Assembly (NCBI RefSeq): GCF_005222845.1
Contig: NZ_STFZ01000006.1
Coordinates: 62,001-126,000 of the forward strand
Origin: Rhizobium sp. FY34
Lineage (GTDB): Bacteria > Pseudomonadota > Alphaproteobacteria > Rhizobiales > Rhizobiaceae
Length of the DNA stretch: 64,000 nucleotides
Direction of reading: 5' to 3'
Made by a program: the position numbers and the translations under genes. The notes below the pieces were generated by a model. It saw only the letters and a program-made list of their open reading frames with translations. It did not search any database and was not told the DNA's origin. Below are positions 47,320-56,634 of this stretch, piece after piece. Every line of letters starts with the position of its first letter. Positions within the stretch are counted from its first letter, which is position 1.

Positions 47320-47400
47320 TGTGATGTCACGCGGGTGTTGACAAGGCGGGTCGGTTGATCCACCTGAGAAGCACTTTCTCCCACAAACCGTGAGACGCTG

Positions 47401-48645
47401 ATGCCTGCCGATTATGATCCGAAACCGCGTCGTGCCTCAGTTGCCGTCGATGTCGGCGGCGTGATTGTCGGCGGCGGCGCGCCCGTCGTCGTTCAATCGA
47501 TGACCAATACCGATACGGCCGATATTGACGGCACCGTTGCCCAGGTGGCGGCGCTGCACAAGGCGGGTTCGGAAATCGTGCGCATCACGGTGGACCGCGA
47601 TGAGAGTGCAGCCGCCGTGCCGAAAATCCGCGACCGGCTGCTACGGCTGGGGCTCGATGTGCCGCTTGTGGGCGATTTCCACTATATCGGCCACCGGTTG
47701 CTGGCCGATCATCCGGACTGTGCCGAAGCGTTGGCCAAATACCGCATCAATCCGGGCAATGTCGGCTTCAAAGACAAGAAGGACAAGCAGTTCGCCGATA
47801 TCGTCGAAATGGCGATCCGCTATGACAAACCGGTGCGCATCGGCGTCAACTGGGGTTCGCTCGACCAGGATCTCTTGACCACGCTCATGGACCGCAATGC
47901 AGAAGCCGGTTCGCCTTTGTCTGCCCGTCAGGTCATGCACGAGGCCATCGTGCAATCAGCGCTGATTTCGGCGGAACTGGCCGAGCAGATCGGCCTGCCG
48001 CGCAACCGTATCATCCTGTCGGCCAAGGTCAGCCAGGTGCAGGACCTGATCGCGGTCTATTCCATGCTGTCGGAACGCTCCGACCATGCGCTGCATCTGG
48101 GATTGACGGAAGCCGGCATGGGATCGAAGGGCATTGTCGCTTCGGCCGCTTCCATGGGCTATGTGCTGCAGCACGGGATCGGCGACACCATCCGCGTGTC
48201 ATTGACGCCTGAGCCGAATGGTGACCGCACCCGTGAAGTGCAGGTCGCCCAGGAGCTTTTGCAGGTCATGGGTTTTCGCCAGTTCATTCCGGTGGTCGCT
48301 GCCTGTCCGGGTTGCGGGCGCACCACCTCGACGGTCTTCCAGGAACTGGCGCAGAATATCCAGAACGATATCCGCAAGAACATGCCTGTCTGGCGCGAGA
48401 AATATCCGGGCGTCGAGGCGCTGAACGTCGCGGTGATGGGCTGCATCGTCAACGGACCGGGTGAAAGCAAGCATGCCGATATCGGCATTTCTCTGCCCGG
48501 AACCGGCGAGACGCCGGCTGCTCCGGTCTTCATCGATGGCGAGAAAGCGCTGACTTTGCGCGGCCCCAATATCGCTGCCGATTTCGAGGTGCTGGTGGCA
48601 GATTATATCGAAAAGCGCTTTGGCCGGAAGACGGCAGCCGAATAG
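47401..48645 (+). CDS. ispG: 4-hydroxy-3-methylbut-2-enyl diphosphate synthase (GcpE)
   Basis: 414 aa. Reductive ring opening of MEcPP to HMBPP in the non-mevalonate isoprenoid pathway, using a [4Fe-4S] cluster. The TIM-barrel N-terminus carries [15 protein letters not shown] and [10 protein letters not shown]. The ligand cysteines are C302 and C305 (ACPGCGRTT) and C348 (GCIVNGPGE), with E355 as the usual fourth contact. Not in an operon with the polyprenyl synthase at 50208, but it feeds the same pathway. Confidence 0.96.
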   Translation: MPADYDPKPRRASVAVDVGGVIVGGGAPVVVQSMTNTDTADIDGTVAQVAALHKAGSEIVRITVDRDESAAAVPKIRDRLLRLGLDVPLVGDFHYIGHRLLADHPDCAEALAKYRINPGNVGFKDKKDKQFADIVEMAIRYDKPVRIGVNWGSLDQDLLTTLMDRNAEAGSPLSARQVMHEAIVQSALISAELAEQIGLPRNRIILSAKVSQVQDLIAVYSMLSERSDHALHLGLTEAGMGSKGIVASAASMGYVLQHGIGDTIRVSLTPEPNGDRTREVQVAQELLQVMGFRQFIPVVAACPGCGRTTSTVFQELAQNIQNDIRKNMPVWREKYPGVEALNVAVMGCIVNGPGESKHADIGISLPGTGETPAAPVFIDGEKALTLRGPNIAADFEVLVADYIEKRFGRKTAAE

Positions 48646-48729
48646 CGTCATTCGATGGCGGTGGCCTCCTCGGTATTGCCGCAATTCATGGTAATGGACG
48701 AGTGAGACGACGACAGGGACGGTGATTCC

Positions 48730-49395
48730 ATGATGAAGAAGCTTGCATTGGTTGCTCTCTGCGCGACCTATCTTTCTGCCTGCACGACAACTGACCCCTA
48801 TACGGGCCAGCAAAAGGTTTCCAACACGGCCGGTGGTGCTGCCATCGGCGCGGGTCTAGGCGCGCTTGCCGGCCTTGCCGTCGGCGGTTCGCCTGTCGGC
48901 CGGCGCAATGCCGCACTGATCGGTGCCGGCGTCGGTGCGCTCGCCGGTGGCGCCATCGGCAATTACATGGACCAGCAGGAAGCCGAACTGCGTGCACAAC
49001 TGCAGGGCACGGGCATTTCCGTGACCCGCGTTGGCGATCGCATCATTTTGAACATGCCGTCCAACATCACCTTCCCGACGGATCAGGATCAGGTCCTGGC
49101 GGGCTTCTACCCGACGCTGGATTCGGTGGCGCTGGTGCTCAACAAGTTCAACCGCACGCTGGTGGATGTGAACGGCCATACGGATTCGACCGGCAGTCTT
49201 GCGCATAACCAGGAACTGTCGGAGCGTCGTGCGGCTTCGGTTGCCAACTATCTCGGCGGTCGTGGCGTCGATCAGCGCCGCATGTCGACGCTCGGCTTTG
49301 GCCCATCGCAGCCGGTCGCCTCGAATGCAACGCCTGCTGGCCGGGCGCAGAACCGCCGCGTGGAAATCCAGATCGCACCGATCACACAAGGTTGA
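48730..49395 (+). CDS. OmpA-family lipoprotein with glycine zipper
   Basis: 221 aa. Lipoprotein signal peptide with lipobox LSAC (cleavage before C18 of KKLALVALCATYLSACTTT), then a glycine-zipper region (IGAGLGALAGLAVGGS; LIGAGVGALAGGAIGNYMD) and a C-terminal OmpA peptidoglycan-binding domain (VNGHTDSTGSLAHNQELSER; AQNRRVEIQI). Architecture as in YiaD/Pal-like envelope proteins: outer-membrane anchored and bound to peptidoglycan. A strong terminator follows 22 bp after the stop. Confidence 0.92.
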   Translation: MMKKLALVALCATYLSACTTTDPYTGQQKVSNTAGGAAIGAGLGALAGLAVGGSPVGRRNAALIGAGVGALAGGAIGNYMDQQEAELRAQLQGTGISVTRVGDRIILNMPSNITFPTDQDQVLAGFYPTLDSVALVLNKFNRTLVDVNGHTDSTGSLAHNQELSERRAASVANYLGGRGVDQRRMSTLGFGPSQPVASNATPAGRAQNRRVEIQIAPITQG

Positions 49396-49417
49396 TCGGC
49401 CGGGTTTCAGATATTGC

Positions 49418-49446
49418 AAAAGGCGTCGCGCAAGCGGCGCCTTTTT
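49418..49446. terminator. Bidirectional terminator between the OmpA lipoprotein and lysE-type gene
   Basis: AAAAGGCG (49418-49425) pairs with CGCCTTTT (49438-49445), with further pairing inside, and a T-tract on each side. It serves the plus-strand lipoprotein gene and the minus-strand LysE gene that ends at 49456. Confidence 0.85.
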
Positions 49447-49455
49447 CGTTGATGC

Positions 49456-50097
49456 TCACAAAGCGCTTGAAATCATTTTGGCACCGGCTGCGCCGAAGAA
49501 AAGCGCCATCAGGGCATCCAGCGGACGCCGTGCGCTTTTGTACAGATGGACGGCTCTGGTTGTCGAAAACAGCAGCGCATAGGTCATGAAGACGGTAAAG
49601 CCAGTCAGCAGGCATCCGCAGACCACCAGCATGACCGAACCGGCCGAAGCCCCCGGTGGAAGCCCCAGCGAAATGGTGGCGAGCCAGCCGAAAATAGCCT
49701 TCGGATTGGTCATATGAATGGCGTAGCCGGTGAGAAACGTGCGCCAGAGACGTGTCTCTACCGTTGGTCGCTCCAGATCCGTGGTCGATGCGGGCCGGAC
49801 AAGACCTCTTGCTGCCTTGAAAGCCAGGTAGAGCATGTAGATGCCACCCAGAACCTTCAGGATCTGCAGAATCTCTCCATAGCGGGTCAAAATGGCCGAG
49901 AGGCCGAGTGCCGCTGCCATGGCCCATGTAAAGGAGCCAGTAAATATGCCAAGTGCGATGACAATGCCCCGCTTTCGGCCTTCATTCATCGCTGTCCCCA
50001 TGATGGCGAGATTGGCCGGGCCAGGCGTTATCACCGCAACAAGGTAAACTGTGTAGGCGGCCAGAAGCTGCGGCAGGTTGTGCATCAATTCGGACAT
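49456..50097 (-). CDS. LysE/RhtB-family amino acid exporter
   Basis: 213 aa, about six membrane helices. N-terminal TVYLVAVITPGPANLAIMGT is the LysE/RhtB signature; TNPKAIFGWLATISL is the second conserved element. Exports amino acids or related compounds; the substrate is not predictable. It stands alone; the 110 bp upstream contain an 8-bp inverted repeat (AAAACTCG 50101-50108, CGAGTTTT 50161-50168), too widely spaced to interpret. Confidence 0.9.
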   Translation of the reverse strand: MSELMHNLPQLLAAYTVYLVAVITPGPANLAIMGTAMNEGRKRGIVIALGIFTGSFTWAMAAALGLSAILTRYGEILQILKVLGGIYMLYLAFKAARGLVRPASTTDLERPTVETRLWRTFLTGYAIHMTNPKAIFGWLATISLGLPPGASAGSVMLVVCGCLLTGFTVFMTYALLFSTTRAVHLYKSARRPLDALMALFFGAAGAKMISSAL

Positions 50098-50207
50098 TGG
50101 AAAACTCGATCTGTGGACAATGCCCGCACCATAGGGGAAGCAGGCGCCATCAACACGCGCCGAGTTTTGATGGAAAGCGTCACATTTTCGAATGGATCGG
50201 GTGGTGA

Positions 50208-51125
50208 TCAGCTGCTGCGGTTGGCAACGAAGCGCGCAGTGGCCGCAAGAATATCAGCCTTTTCCCCATAGGATGCCAGGATGTTGATGGCATTGGTGAC
50301 CAGTTGATCGAGACGGGTTTCAGCCCAGGCCAGCCCGTGACGGCCCACCAGCGTTGCCTTGCCGCGGTCTGCATCCTTGCCGGTCGCCTTGCCCATGGTC
50401 TTGGCATCTGAGGTCACGTCCAGCACGTCGTCGGCAAGTTGGAAGGCCAGGCCGATCTGTTCACCGAACTGGCGTAGGCGTGCGCGGTCAGCCGCACTTG
50501 CGCCAGCAATCATCGGGCCTGCCTCGCAGGCAAAGCGCAAAAGCGCGCCGGTTTTCATCGCCTGCAGAGTGATGATGCCATCTTCATCAGGCGCCTTCGT
50601 CTCTGCCGCCAGATCCAGCGCCTGTCCGCCGGCCATGCCGCCAATGCCGGCAGCCCGTGAAAGCGCCAGAACCAATTGAACCTTGCGGTCGTCCGGCAGA
50701 TCGGTTTCGGGTGCGGCGATCACATCGAAGGCGAAGGTCAACAGGCTGTCGCCGGCCAGGATGGCGGTTGCTTCGTCAAAGGCCTTGTGCACTGTCGGCT
50801 GGCCGCGGCGCGTATCGTCGTCGTCCATGGCCGGCAGGTCGTCATGGATCAGCGAATAGCTGTGCAGGCATTCAAGCGCCGCGCCGACGCGGGCCGCCGC
50901 CGATGCATTGCCGGCAAACAGTGCCGTGGTTTGCGATACCAGGAAAGGCCGCAACCGCTTGCCGCCATTCAGCGTGCCGTGGCGCATGGCAGCCAGAAGC
51001 CCGGCGGGGCGGGCGATCTCGTCATCCAGCGTCGCCTCGGCCAGAAGACTGGACAGCAGGTCCTGTGTTTCTGCGGCGCATTCGTGCAGATAGCGGTCGA
51101 AGTGATCGTGATCCATGAGCGTCAT
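50208..51125 (-). CDS. ispA: Polyprenyl (farnesyl/geranylgeranyl) diphosphate synthase
   Basis: 305 aa trans-isoprenyl diphosphate synthase, condensing IPP with allylic diphosphates. First Asp-rich motif in [18 protein letters not shown] (DDxxxxD spacing of the bacterial short-chain type) and second in [21 protein letters not shown] is the conserved N-terminal element. The spacing favours FPP/GGPP synthase rather than a long-chain enzyme. Not adjacent to xseB/dxs, so the product (C15 or C20) stays open. Start ATG 51125; an internal ATG at 51116 is possible. Divergent from mtgA. Confidence 0.87.
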   Translation of the reverse strand: MTLMDHDHFDRYLHECAAETQDLLSSLLAEATLDDEIARPAGLLAAMRHGTLNGGKRLRPFLVSQTTALFAGNASAAARVGAALECLHSYSLIHDDLPAMDDDDTRRGQPTVHKAFDEATAILAGDSLLTFAFDVIAAPETDLPDDRKVQLVLALSRAAGIGGMAGGQALDLAAETKAPDEDGIITLQAMKTGALLRFACEAGPMIAGASAADRARLRQFGEQIGLAFQLADDVLDVTSDAKTMGKATGKDADRGKATLVGRHGLAWAETRLDQLVTNAINILASYGEKADILAATARFVANRSS

Positions 51126-51139
51126 TGCGGTTCATTGGC

Positions 51140-52039
51140 ATGGCGAAACGAGGCTTGCAACGGAGATTTGCCGAAAAGCCGGAAGGACAGGCCGGCTGCA
51201 CTGGTCTTGTAACCCGTCTGCAGCTATGTACGGCAAGTATCGAAGAGAACGAGTGGAAAAAGTTGGACGTCTCACCCGAGCGGCAGCCCGAAGAGCCCGA
51301 CCGGCTCGACGAGGAGCCACAACAGCCCTTGGAGGAAGAGACCGTGCCGAGACCGGGCCGCAGTGTTTCGCTCTGGGTGCGGCGCGTGGCACTGGCGCTC
51401 GCTGCAATCTTTATCCTACCCTATGCGCTTGTGCTTCTTTATGCTTTGCCCTTTCTGCATCCGATTTCCACCCTTATGCTGGCGGATGCCGCCTTACTGC
51501 GCGGCTATGACCGGCGCTGGGTGTCGCTGGACGAGATCGCGCCGGTCCTGGTGCAATCCGTCATGATGTCCGAGGATGGCCAGTTCTGTGCTCATGGCGG
51601 TGTCGATTGGGTGCAGATGCGCGGCGTCGTGGAGGATGCGCTGGAGGGCGAGGCAACCCGTGGCGCCAGCACCATTCCCATGCAGACGGTCAAGAACCTC
51701 TTTCTCTGGAACAGCCGTTCCTTTGTGCGCAAGGCCATGGAAGTGCCGCTGGCGCTATGGGCGGATTTCTTCTGGTCCAAGGAGCGGATCATGGAAATCT
51801 ATCTGAATGTCGCGGAATGGGGTCCTGGCATCTATGGCATCGAGGCGGCGGCGCGCCATCACTTCAAGGTGCCGGCGGCAAAGCTCAGCCGCAGGCAGGC
51901 CGCGCTGCTCGCCGTCTCGCTGCCCAATCCCATTACCCGCGTCGCCTCCAAGCCTGGTCGCGGCATGCAGCGGCTTGCCACGGTGGTCGAACGACGCGCC
52001 AATGGTTCGGGCGAATACATCAGATGTCTTTATGACTAA
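51140..52039 (+). CDS. mtgA: Monofunctional peptidoglycan glycosyltransferase
   Basis: 299 aa from ATG 51140; the start is uncertain. A TTG at 51263 would give 258 aa, closer to the usual family length (about 230-245), and the first 45 residues look unremarkable. A single N-terminal membrane anchor ([20 protein letters not shown]) precedes the GT51 domain: [15 protein letters not shown] (catalytic Glu), [27 protein letters not shown] and [15 protein letters not shown]. Polymerises lipid II without a transpeptidase domain. Complements the class A PBP at the left edge. Confidence 0.93.
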   Translation: MAKRGLQRRFAEKPEGQAGCTGLVTRLQLCTASIEENEWKKLDVSPERQPEEPDRLDEEPQQPLEEETVPRPGRSVSLWVRRVALALAAIFILPYALVLLYALPFLHPISTLMLADAALLRGYDRRWVSLDEIAPVLVQSVMMSEDGQFCAHGGVDWVQMRGVVEDALEGEATRGASTIPMQTVKNLFLWNSRSFVRKAMEVPLALWADFFWSKERIMEIYLNVAEWGPGIYGIEAAARHHFKVPAAKLSRRQAALLAVSLPNPITRVASKPGRGMQRLATVVERRANGSGEYIRCLYD

Positions 52040-52121
52040 GGACAGAATTTTTGGTTGGTGCCCGCTGTAACTGCCGGTGTAACCTCTGCCCACCCTCGAT
52101 AGGCTGTAAGGTTGCACGATC

Positions 52122-52769
52122 ATGGATGGACTGGTTCTCTACATTGCCAACAAGAATTATTCCTCCTGGTCGTTTCGGCCATGGATAGCGCTCAAGGCTG
52201 CCGGCATTGCCTTCGAGGAGGTGCTGATCCCCTTTGATGACCATGGTGGCAATCCGCTGTTCCGCGAGTTTTCGCCCACCGGCAAAGTGCCGGTTCTCAA
52301 GCATGGCAGCCTGCATGTCTGGGAATCGCTGTCGATCATCGAATATGTGGCCGAGCTTTATCCGGATGCCGGGATCTGGCCGCTCGACCCGGCGGATCGC
52401 GCCATGGCGCGGTCGATTTCGATGGAAATGCTGTCGGGGTTCCGCGCGCTGCGCGGTGCCTGCCCAATGAACTTCCGCCGGCCGAAGCGCAGGATCGACT
52501 TGCCGGACGGTGTGATGGATGATGTGGCGCGGATCACCCAGATCTGGAAGACCATGCGTGCACGGTCTGGTGGACCTTTCCTGTTTGGCGAATTCTCGGC
52601 AGCTGATGCCATGTTTGCGCCGGTTGTGAACCGGTTGGATGTCTACGACCTTGACGTCGATGCCGCGACGGTGGATTACATGGCCATCATGCAGGCGCAT
52701 CCGGCCTGGATTGCCTGGCGCGAAGCAGCGCTTGCCGAAACCTGGATCGTGCCGGCCGACGAAGCCTGA
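52122..52769 (+). CDS. Glutathione S-transferase family protein
   Basis: 215 aa. N-terminal thioredoxin-like domain with ANKNYSSWSFRPWIALKAAG (the SSWS segment supplies a possible catalytic Ser) and the cis-Pro element GKVPVLKHG followed by WESLSIIEYVAELYP, the glutathione-contact stretch. The C-terminal helical domain has GPFLFGEFSAADAMFAPV, a GST folding motif. Substrate unknown; zeta/YfcF-like subgroup is plausible. Monocistronic by spacing. Confidence 0.87.
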   Translation: MDGLVLYIANKNYSSWSFRPWIALKAAGIAFEEVLIPFDDHGGNPLFREFSPTGKVPVLKHGSLHVWESLSIIEYVAELYPDAGIWPLDPADRAMARSISMEMLSGFRALRGACPMNFRRPKRRIDLPDGVMDDVARITQIWKTMRARSGGPFLFGEFSAADAMFAPVVNRLDVYDLDVDAATVDYMAIMQAHPAWIAWREAALAETWIVPADEA

Positions 52770-52921
52770 TTCGACCCGATCTGGAAAAAATCCCGGCAGG
52801 GACTGGTCAAGCCCCGGATTGCCATGTATAAGCCCGGCAAATTTCCGAGATCGAGACGTGTCGGGTTCGGCCCAATTCGGGCTGCGGAGCATGTTTTGCA
52901 CGACAATTTGGAGTAACGAAA

Positions 52922-53107
52922 ATGGCTGTACCGAAGAGAAAAACGAGCCCGTCGAAGCGCGGTATGCGCCGCTCCGCTGACGCGCTGCAGACCCCGACCT
53001 ATGTCGAAGACAAGAACTCCGGCGAACTGCGCCGTCCGCACCACATCGACCTGAAGACGGGCATGTATCGCGGTCGCCAGGTTCTGACGCCGAAGGAAAG
53101 CGCATAA
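52922..53107 (+). CDS. rpmF: 50S ribosomal protein L32
   Basis: 61 aa. [17 protein letters not shown] is the invariant L32 N-terminus. Unlike zinc-binding L32 it has no CxxC pairs, as is usual in alphaproteobacteria. Preceded by GGAG (52911-52914), ATG 52922. A strong terminator follows 24 bp after the stop. Not linked to plsX/fabH here. Confidence 0.97.
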   Translation: MAVPKRKTSPSKRGMRRSADALQTPTYVEDKNSGELRRPHHIDLKTGMYRGRQVLTPKESA

Positions 53108-53131
53108 TCTCACCTGAGATTGCGTAAACGG

Positions 53132-53157
53132 AAGGCCGGCTTTGCCCGGCCTTTTTT
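53132..53157 (+). terminator. Rho-independent terminator of rpmF
   Basis: AAGGCCGG (53132-53139) and CCGGCCTT (53146-53153) form the stem, with a run of T to 53157. Typical intrinsic terminator. Confidence 0.9.
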
Positions 53158-53205
53158 GTTGCCTGCCGTTTGGATTCTATCTGGATCTGATCGGTGAGGC
53201 GCGCA

Positions 53206-53235
53206 TAAAAGAGGGCCGCGGTTGCCCGCAGCCCT
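53206..53235 (-). terminator. Rho-independent terminator of phaR
   Basis: On the minus strand, a 10-bp stem (complements of 53226-53235 and 53212-53221, one G-T pair) with a GCAA loop is followed by CTTTT. Begins 25 bp after the phaR stop. Confidence 0.8.
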
Positions 53236-53260
53236 TCCATATCGGCAAAGTTAAAAGGCT

Positions 53261-53857
53261 TTAGGAGCCGAGGTTGTCCAGCCGCGTTTGCAGCGTGCGC
53301 AACTGCTCCTTCAGATCGTCGAGATCGCGTGCATCCGGTGCCTTCTTTGCATCCGCCGCTCCGGGAGCCGCGCCACCGGGGGCGGTGAAAGGCGAGAACA
53401 TCTGCATGGCCTGACGGAACACGTCCGTATTGCGGCGGACCTGCTCTTCCATCATCTGGATCGGCATCTGCAGGTTCTTGGTCAGCGGTGTTTCGCCAAA
53501 GGCGCGGGTCATCTGCTCGCGCATCTGCGTTTGCTGGTCGGCAAAGGTCTTCATCGAATGCTCGAGGAAGGTCGGCACCACCATCTGCATCTGGTCACCG
53601 TAATAGGAAATCAACTGGCGCAGGAAGGAGATCGGCAGCAGCGTATTGCCGGTCTTGGATTCCTGCTCGAAGATGATTTGCGTCAGGACCGAGTGGGTGA
53701 TGTCGTCACCGCTCTTGGCGTCCTGCACGGTAAAGTCGTCACCCTTTTTCACCATCTGCGCCAGGTCTTCCAGCGTCACATAGGTGCTGGTGCCTGTATT
53801 GTAGAGGCGGCGATTGGCATACTTTTTAATGACAACCTCACCATCCGTTTTTGCCAT
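53261..53857 (-). CDS. phaR: Polyhydroxyalkanoate synthesis repressor PhaR
   Basis: 198 aa. PHB/PHA accumulation regulator (also AniA in rhizobia), which represses phasin and PHB genes and is released by binding PHB granules. N-terminal DNA-binding domain VVIKKYANRRLYNTGTSTYV is the family signature; the central segment TGNTLLPISFLRQLISYYGD belongs to the accumulation-regulator repeat; the C-terminus is predicted coiled coil (DLDDLKEQLRTLQTRLDNL). AGGAGG precedes the ATG. Divergent from phbA-phbB. Confidence 0.94.
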   Translation of the reverse strand: MAKTDGEVVIKKYANRRLYNTGTSTYVTLEDLAQMVKKGDDFTVQDAKSGDDITHSVLTQIIFEQESKTGNTLLPISFLRQLISYYGDQMQMVVPTFLEHSMKTFADQQTQMREQMTRAFGETPLTKNLQMPIQMMEEQVRRNTDVFRQAMQMFSPFTAPGGAAPGAADAKKAPDARDLDDLKEQLRTLQTRLDNLGS

Positions 53858-54034
53858 AATTGCCTCCTGATCCCGTCAATATGGTTTTTGGATATTTCTC
53901 TCCCGCACCAACTCTACGCTCAAACAATCGGAGCTGACAATCGATTTGTGCAATGCGAGACAGAGGATGCGTCAGGCAGGGTTGCGTGCAAACTTAACGA
54001 AACACATCAAATTCATCCCTTCGACCCCTTTGAC

Positions 54035-54044
54035 TTGCGCGCAA
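54035..54044. promoter_or_regulatory. Palindrome TTGCGCGCAA upstream of phbA, candidate PhaR operator
   Basis: Perfect 10-bp palindrome in the 237-bp region between divergent phaR and phbA, 51 bp before the phbA ATG. PhaR proteins bind TGC/GCA-rich palindromes, so this is a plausible site. TTTGAC immediately before it (54029-54034) could be a -35 element. Confidence 0.4.
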
Positions 54045-54094
54045 AGCTTTGACAGTCTCATGTTCAACCAAAAAGAGATTTGGAGGAGATTTTC

Positions 54095-55276
54095 ATGAGC
54101 CAGCCATCCATCGTGATTGCATCTGCCGGTCGTACAGCTGTGGGATCGTTCAACGGTTCTTTCGCAAACGTGCCTGCCCACGAACTCGGCGCTGCTGCAA
54201 TCAGAGGTGTACTGGAGCGCGCAGGCGTCAGTGCAGCGGAAGTGGATGAAGTGATCCTCGGCCAGGTGCTTCCCGCAGGCGAGGGGCAGAACCCGGCCCG
54301 CCAGGCTGCGATGAAGGCCGGCACTCCGCAGGAAACCACCGCCTGGGGCATCAACCAGTTGTGCGGCTCTGGCCTTCGCGCCGTGGCACTCGGCATGCAG
54401 CAGATTGCGCTGGGCGATGCCAAGATCATTGTGGCCGGCGGCCAGGAATCCATGTCCATGGCACCGCATTGCGCGCATCTGCGCAGCGGCACCAAGATGG
54501 GCGACATGAAGATGGTCGACACCATGATCAAGGACGGCCTGACAGATGCCTTCTATGGCTATCACATGGGCACGACGGCGGAAAACATAGCCCGCCAGTG
54601 GCAGCTGTCGCGCGACGAACAGGACCAGTTCGCCGTTGGTTCGCAGAACAAGGCCGAGGCTGCGCAGACGGCCGGGCGCTTTGCCGATGAAATTATCCCC
54701 TTCGTCATCAAGGGCCGCAAGGGCGACGTGACTGTGGATGCAGACGAGTATATCCGTGCCGGCGCAACGCTGGAGAGCATGACCAAGCTGCGCCCGGCTT
54801 TCGACAAAGAAGGCACGGTCACCGCCGGCAATGCCTCGGGTCTCAATGATGGTGCGGCCGCAGCCCTTCTGATGAGCGAAGAGGAAGCCGTGCGTCGCGG
54901 CATCACGCCACTGGTGCGCATCGTGTCCTGGGCAACGGCAGGCGTTGATCCGCAGATCATGGGTACCGGGCCGATCCCGGCATCGCGCAAGGCGCTGGAA
55001 AAAGCCGGCTGGTCTGTCGGTGATCTCGATCTGGTCGAGGCGAACGAGGCATTTGCCGCGCAGGCCTGCGCTGTCAACAAGGACATGGGCTGGGATCCGT
55101 CGATCGTCAACGTCAATGGCGGTGCCATTGCCATTGGCCATCCGATCGGCGCATCGGGTGCTCGCGTTCTCAACACGCTTGTTTTTGAAATGAAGCGTCG
55201 CGGCGCCAAGAAGGGCCTGGCGACACTGTGCATCGGCGGCGGGATGGGCGTTGCCATGTGCTTTGAAGCCATGTGA
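54095..55276 (+). CDS. phbA: Acetyl-CoA acetyltransferase (beta-ketothiolase)
   Basis: 393 aa from ATG 54095, preceded by GGAGGA (54082-54087). Condenses two acetyl-CoA to acetoacetyl-CoA, the first step of PHB synthesis. The thiolase catalytic set is in place: C90 ([10 protein letters not shown]), H349 (GHPIGASG) and C379 (LCIGGGMG), matching the classical Zoogloea enzyme to within one residue. In the usual rhizobial order before phbB (92 bp gap). Confidence 0.96.
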   Translation: MSQPSIVIASAGRTAVGSFNGSFANVPAHELGAAAIRGVLERAGVSAAEVDEVILGQVLPAGEGQNPARQAAMKAGTPQETTAWGINQLCGSGLRAVALGMQQIALGDAKIIVAGGQESMSMAPHCAHLRSGTKMGDMKMVDTMIKDGLTDAFYGYHMGTTAENIARQWQLSRDEQDQFAVGSQNKAEAAQTAGRFADEIIPFVIKGRKGDVTVDADEYIRAGATLESMTKLRPAFDKEGTVTAGNASGLNDGAAAALLMSEEEAVRRGITPLVRIVSWATAGVDPQIMGTGPIPASRKALEKAGWSVGDLDLVEANEAFAAQACAVNKDMGWDPSIVNVNGGAIAIGHPIGASGARVLNTLVFEMKRRGAKKGLATLCIGGGMGVAMCFEAM

Positions 55277-55368
55277 GGGCTTGAGCCAATAGCGGTACAG
55301 GGGTTTAGAACAAACCGGCCCAACCACGCAGAAGGGCCGGAAAATGTCCAGTAGGGGGGAGTTTTTGC

Positions 55369-56094
55369 ATGACGAGAGTTGCATTGGTTTCCGGTGGCAC
55401 GCGCGGCATTGGCGCAGCCATCGCCACCGCTTTGAAGGCGGCCGGATACAAGGTCGCGGCCAATTATGCCGGCAATGACGAGAGGGCCAAGGCCTTCGAA
55501 GCCGAAACCGGTATTCCGGTGTTCAAATGGGATGTATCCTCTTATGAGGCATGCTTGGAAGGCATTGCCAAGGTGGAAGCGGCGCTCGGTCCCGTTGATG
55601 TGCTGGTCAACAATGCCGGCATTACCCGTGATGCGATGTTCCACAAGATGACGCCAGCGCAATGGAGCGAGGTGATCAACACCAATCTCACCGGCCTGTT
55701 CAACATGACCCACCCGGTCTGGTCGGGCATGCGTGACCGTGGCTTTGGCCGCGTCATCAATATTTCCTCGATCAATGGCCAGAAGGGCCAGATGGGCCAG
55801 GCGAACTATTCGGCGGCCAAGGCCGGCGATATTGGTTTCACCAAGGCACTGGCGCAGGAGGGTGCCGCCAAAAACGTCACCGTCAATGTCATTTGCCCCG
55901 GTTATATCGGTACGGAAATGGTGATGGCCGTGCCGGAAAAGGTGATGAACGAGCGCATCCTGCCGCAGATTCCGGTGGGGCGCCTGGGGCAACCGGAAGA
56001 AATCGCCCGCTGCGTCGTCTTCCTTGCCGCAGACGAGGCCGGCTTTATCACCGGATCGACGATTTCGGCCAATGGTGGTCAGTATTTCGTCTGA
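55369..56094 (+). CDS. phbB: Acetoacetyl-CoA reductase (NADPH)
   Basis: 241 aa short-chain dehydrogenase, reducing acetoacetyl-CoA to (R)-3-hydroxybutyryl-CoA for PHB. GGTRGIGAAIA cofactor loop, NNAGITRD, catalytic Y147 and K151 (NYSAAKAG) with the Ser in INISSINGQKG. GGGGGAG precedes the ATG. The PHB synthase (phbC) is not in the window, as usual in rhizobia. A bidirectional terminator follows. Confidence 0.96.
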   Translation: MTRVALVSGGTRGIGAAIATALKAAGYKVAANYAGNDERAKAFEAETGIPVFKWDVSSYEACLEGIAKVEAALGPVDVLVNNAGITRDAMFHKMTPAQWSEVINTNLTGLFNMTHPVWSGMRDRGFGRVINISSINGQKGQMGQANYSAAKAGDIGFTKALAQEGAAKNVTVNVICPGYIGTEMVMAVPEKVMNERILPQIPVGRLGQPEEIARCVVFLAADEAGFITGSTISANGGQYFV

Positions 56095-56143
56095 TCGCAC
56101 AGGCGCTGTTGCGTCTTAGGCAACTCGAAAACGCATGACACAG

Positions 56144-56176
56144 AAAAACCGGCGCAGAGGCCTGCGCCGGTTTTTT
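56144..56176. terminator. Bidirectional terminator between phbB and the glycine-zipper gene
   Basis: CCGGCGCAG (56149-56157) pairs with CTGCGCCGG (56162-56170) with an AGGC loop; AAAAA precedes and TTTTTT follows, so it works on both strands. Confidence 0.92.
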
Positions 56177-56192
56177 ATGGTTTTAGAAGTAT

Positions 56193-56447
56193 TTAGCGGC
56201 AGCGTGCTTCGTAGGTGCCGCCATTGCGATTGCGATAGACGCAATAGCCGCGACGCTCTTGCGACTGACCGATCGCTGCGCCGACCACGCCACCGGCCAC
56301 CGCGCCAACGGCTGCACCGCCCCAGCTGTTCGATACGGCACCACCGATGATCGCGCCGGATCCCGCACCAATCGCCGTGCCTTTTTCCGTCGCCGTGCAT
56401 GATGCCAGCATGCCAACCATGGCCATAATGCCCAAAATCTTCTTCAT
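56193..56447 (-). CDS. Small glycine-zipper lipoprotein
   Basis: 84 aa. Signal peptide with lipobox LASC (KKILGIMAMVGMLASCTAT), then a glycine zipper (IGAGSGAIIGGAVSNSWGGA, AVGAVAGGVVGAAIG) and a short Cys-containing tail (GYCVYRNRNGG). Resembles small YMGG/SlyB-like envelope lipoproteins. Function not known. Upstream is the DUF3309 gene on the same strand, 34 bp away, so they could be co-transcribed from the EcfG-type promoter ahead of it. Confidence 0.85.
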   Translation of the reverse strand: MKKILGIMAMVGMLASCTATEKGTAIGAGSGAIIGGAVSNSWGGAAVGAVAGGVVGAAIGQSQERRGYCVYRNRNGGTYEARCR

Positions 56448-56481
56448 ATCCTGTTTCCTTCTATGTTCACGAAATGCAGTT

Positions 56482-56634
56482 TTATATCCGGCCCATCACG
56501 AGCAGGATGATCAGGATGAGGACCACCAGTCCAAGACCGCCCGAAGGGCCATAACCCCAGTTGCGGCTATGACCCCAGTTCGGAAGCGCTCCGACTACGA
56601 GAAGAATAAGGATGACGAGCAGGATGGTGCTCAT
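56482..56634 (-). CDS. DUF3309-type small membrane protein, 50 residues
   Basis: 50 aa, shorter than usual ORF cut-offs. Two hydrophobic segments (STILLVILILLVVGALPNW and GLGLVVLILIILLVMGRI) flank a short Gly/Trp/Tyr-rich loop with GHSRNWGYGPSGG; this is the DUF3309 layout. Start ATG 56634 has GGAG 8-9 nt upstream on the minus strand. An exact EcfG-type promoter lies 53 bp further upstream, suggesting a general stress response member. Function unknown. Confidence 0.82.
   Translation of the reverse strand: MSTILLVILILLVVGALPNWGHSRNWGYGPSGGLGLVVLILIILLVMGRI

Noticed and set aside
47338..47366. TTGACA before ispG as a promoter
   Set aside because: Perfect -35 but no acceptable -10 at 16-18 bp.
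50101..50168. 8-bp inverted repeat AAAACTCG/CGAGTTTT upstream of the LysE gene
   Set aside because: Arms 52 bp apart with no T-run or known operator pattern; compatible with chance.
54562..56100. 512-residue minus-strand frame across phbA and phbB
   Set aside because: Antisense to two confidently identified enzymes; low-complexity translation without family features.
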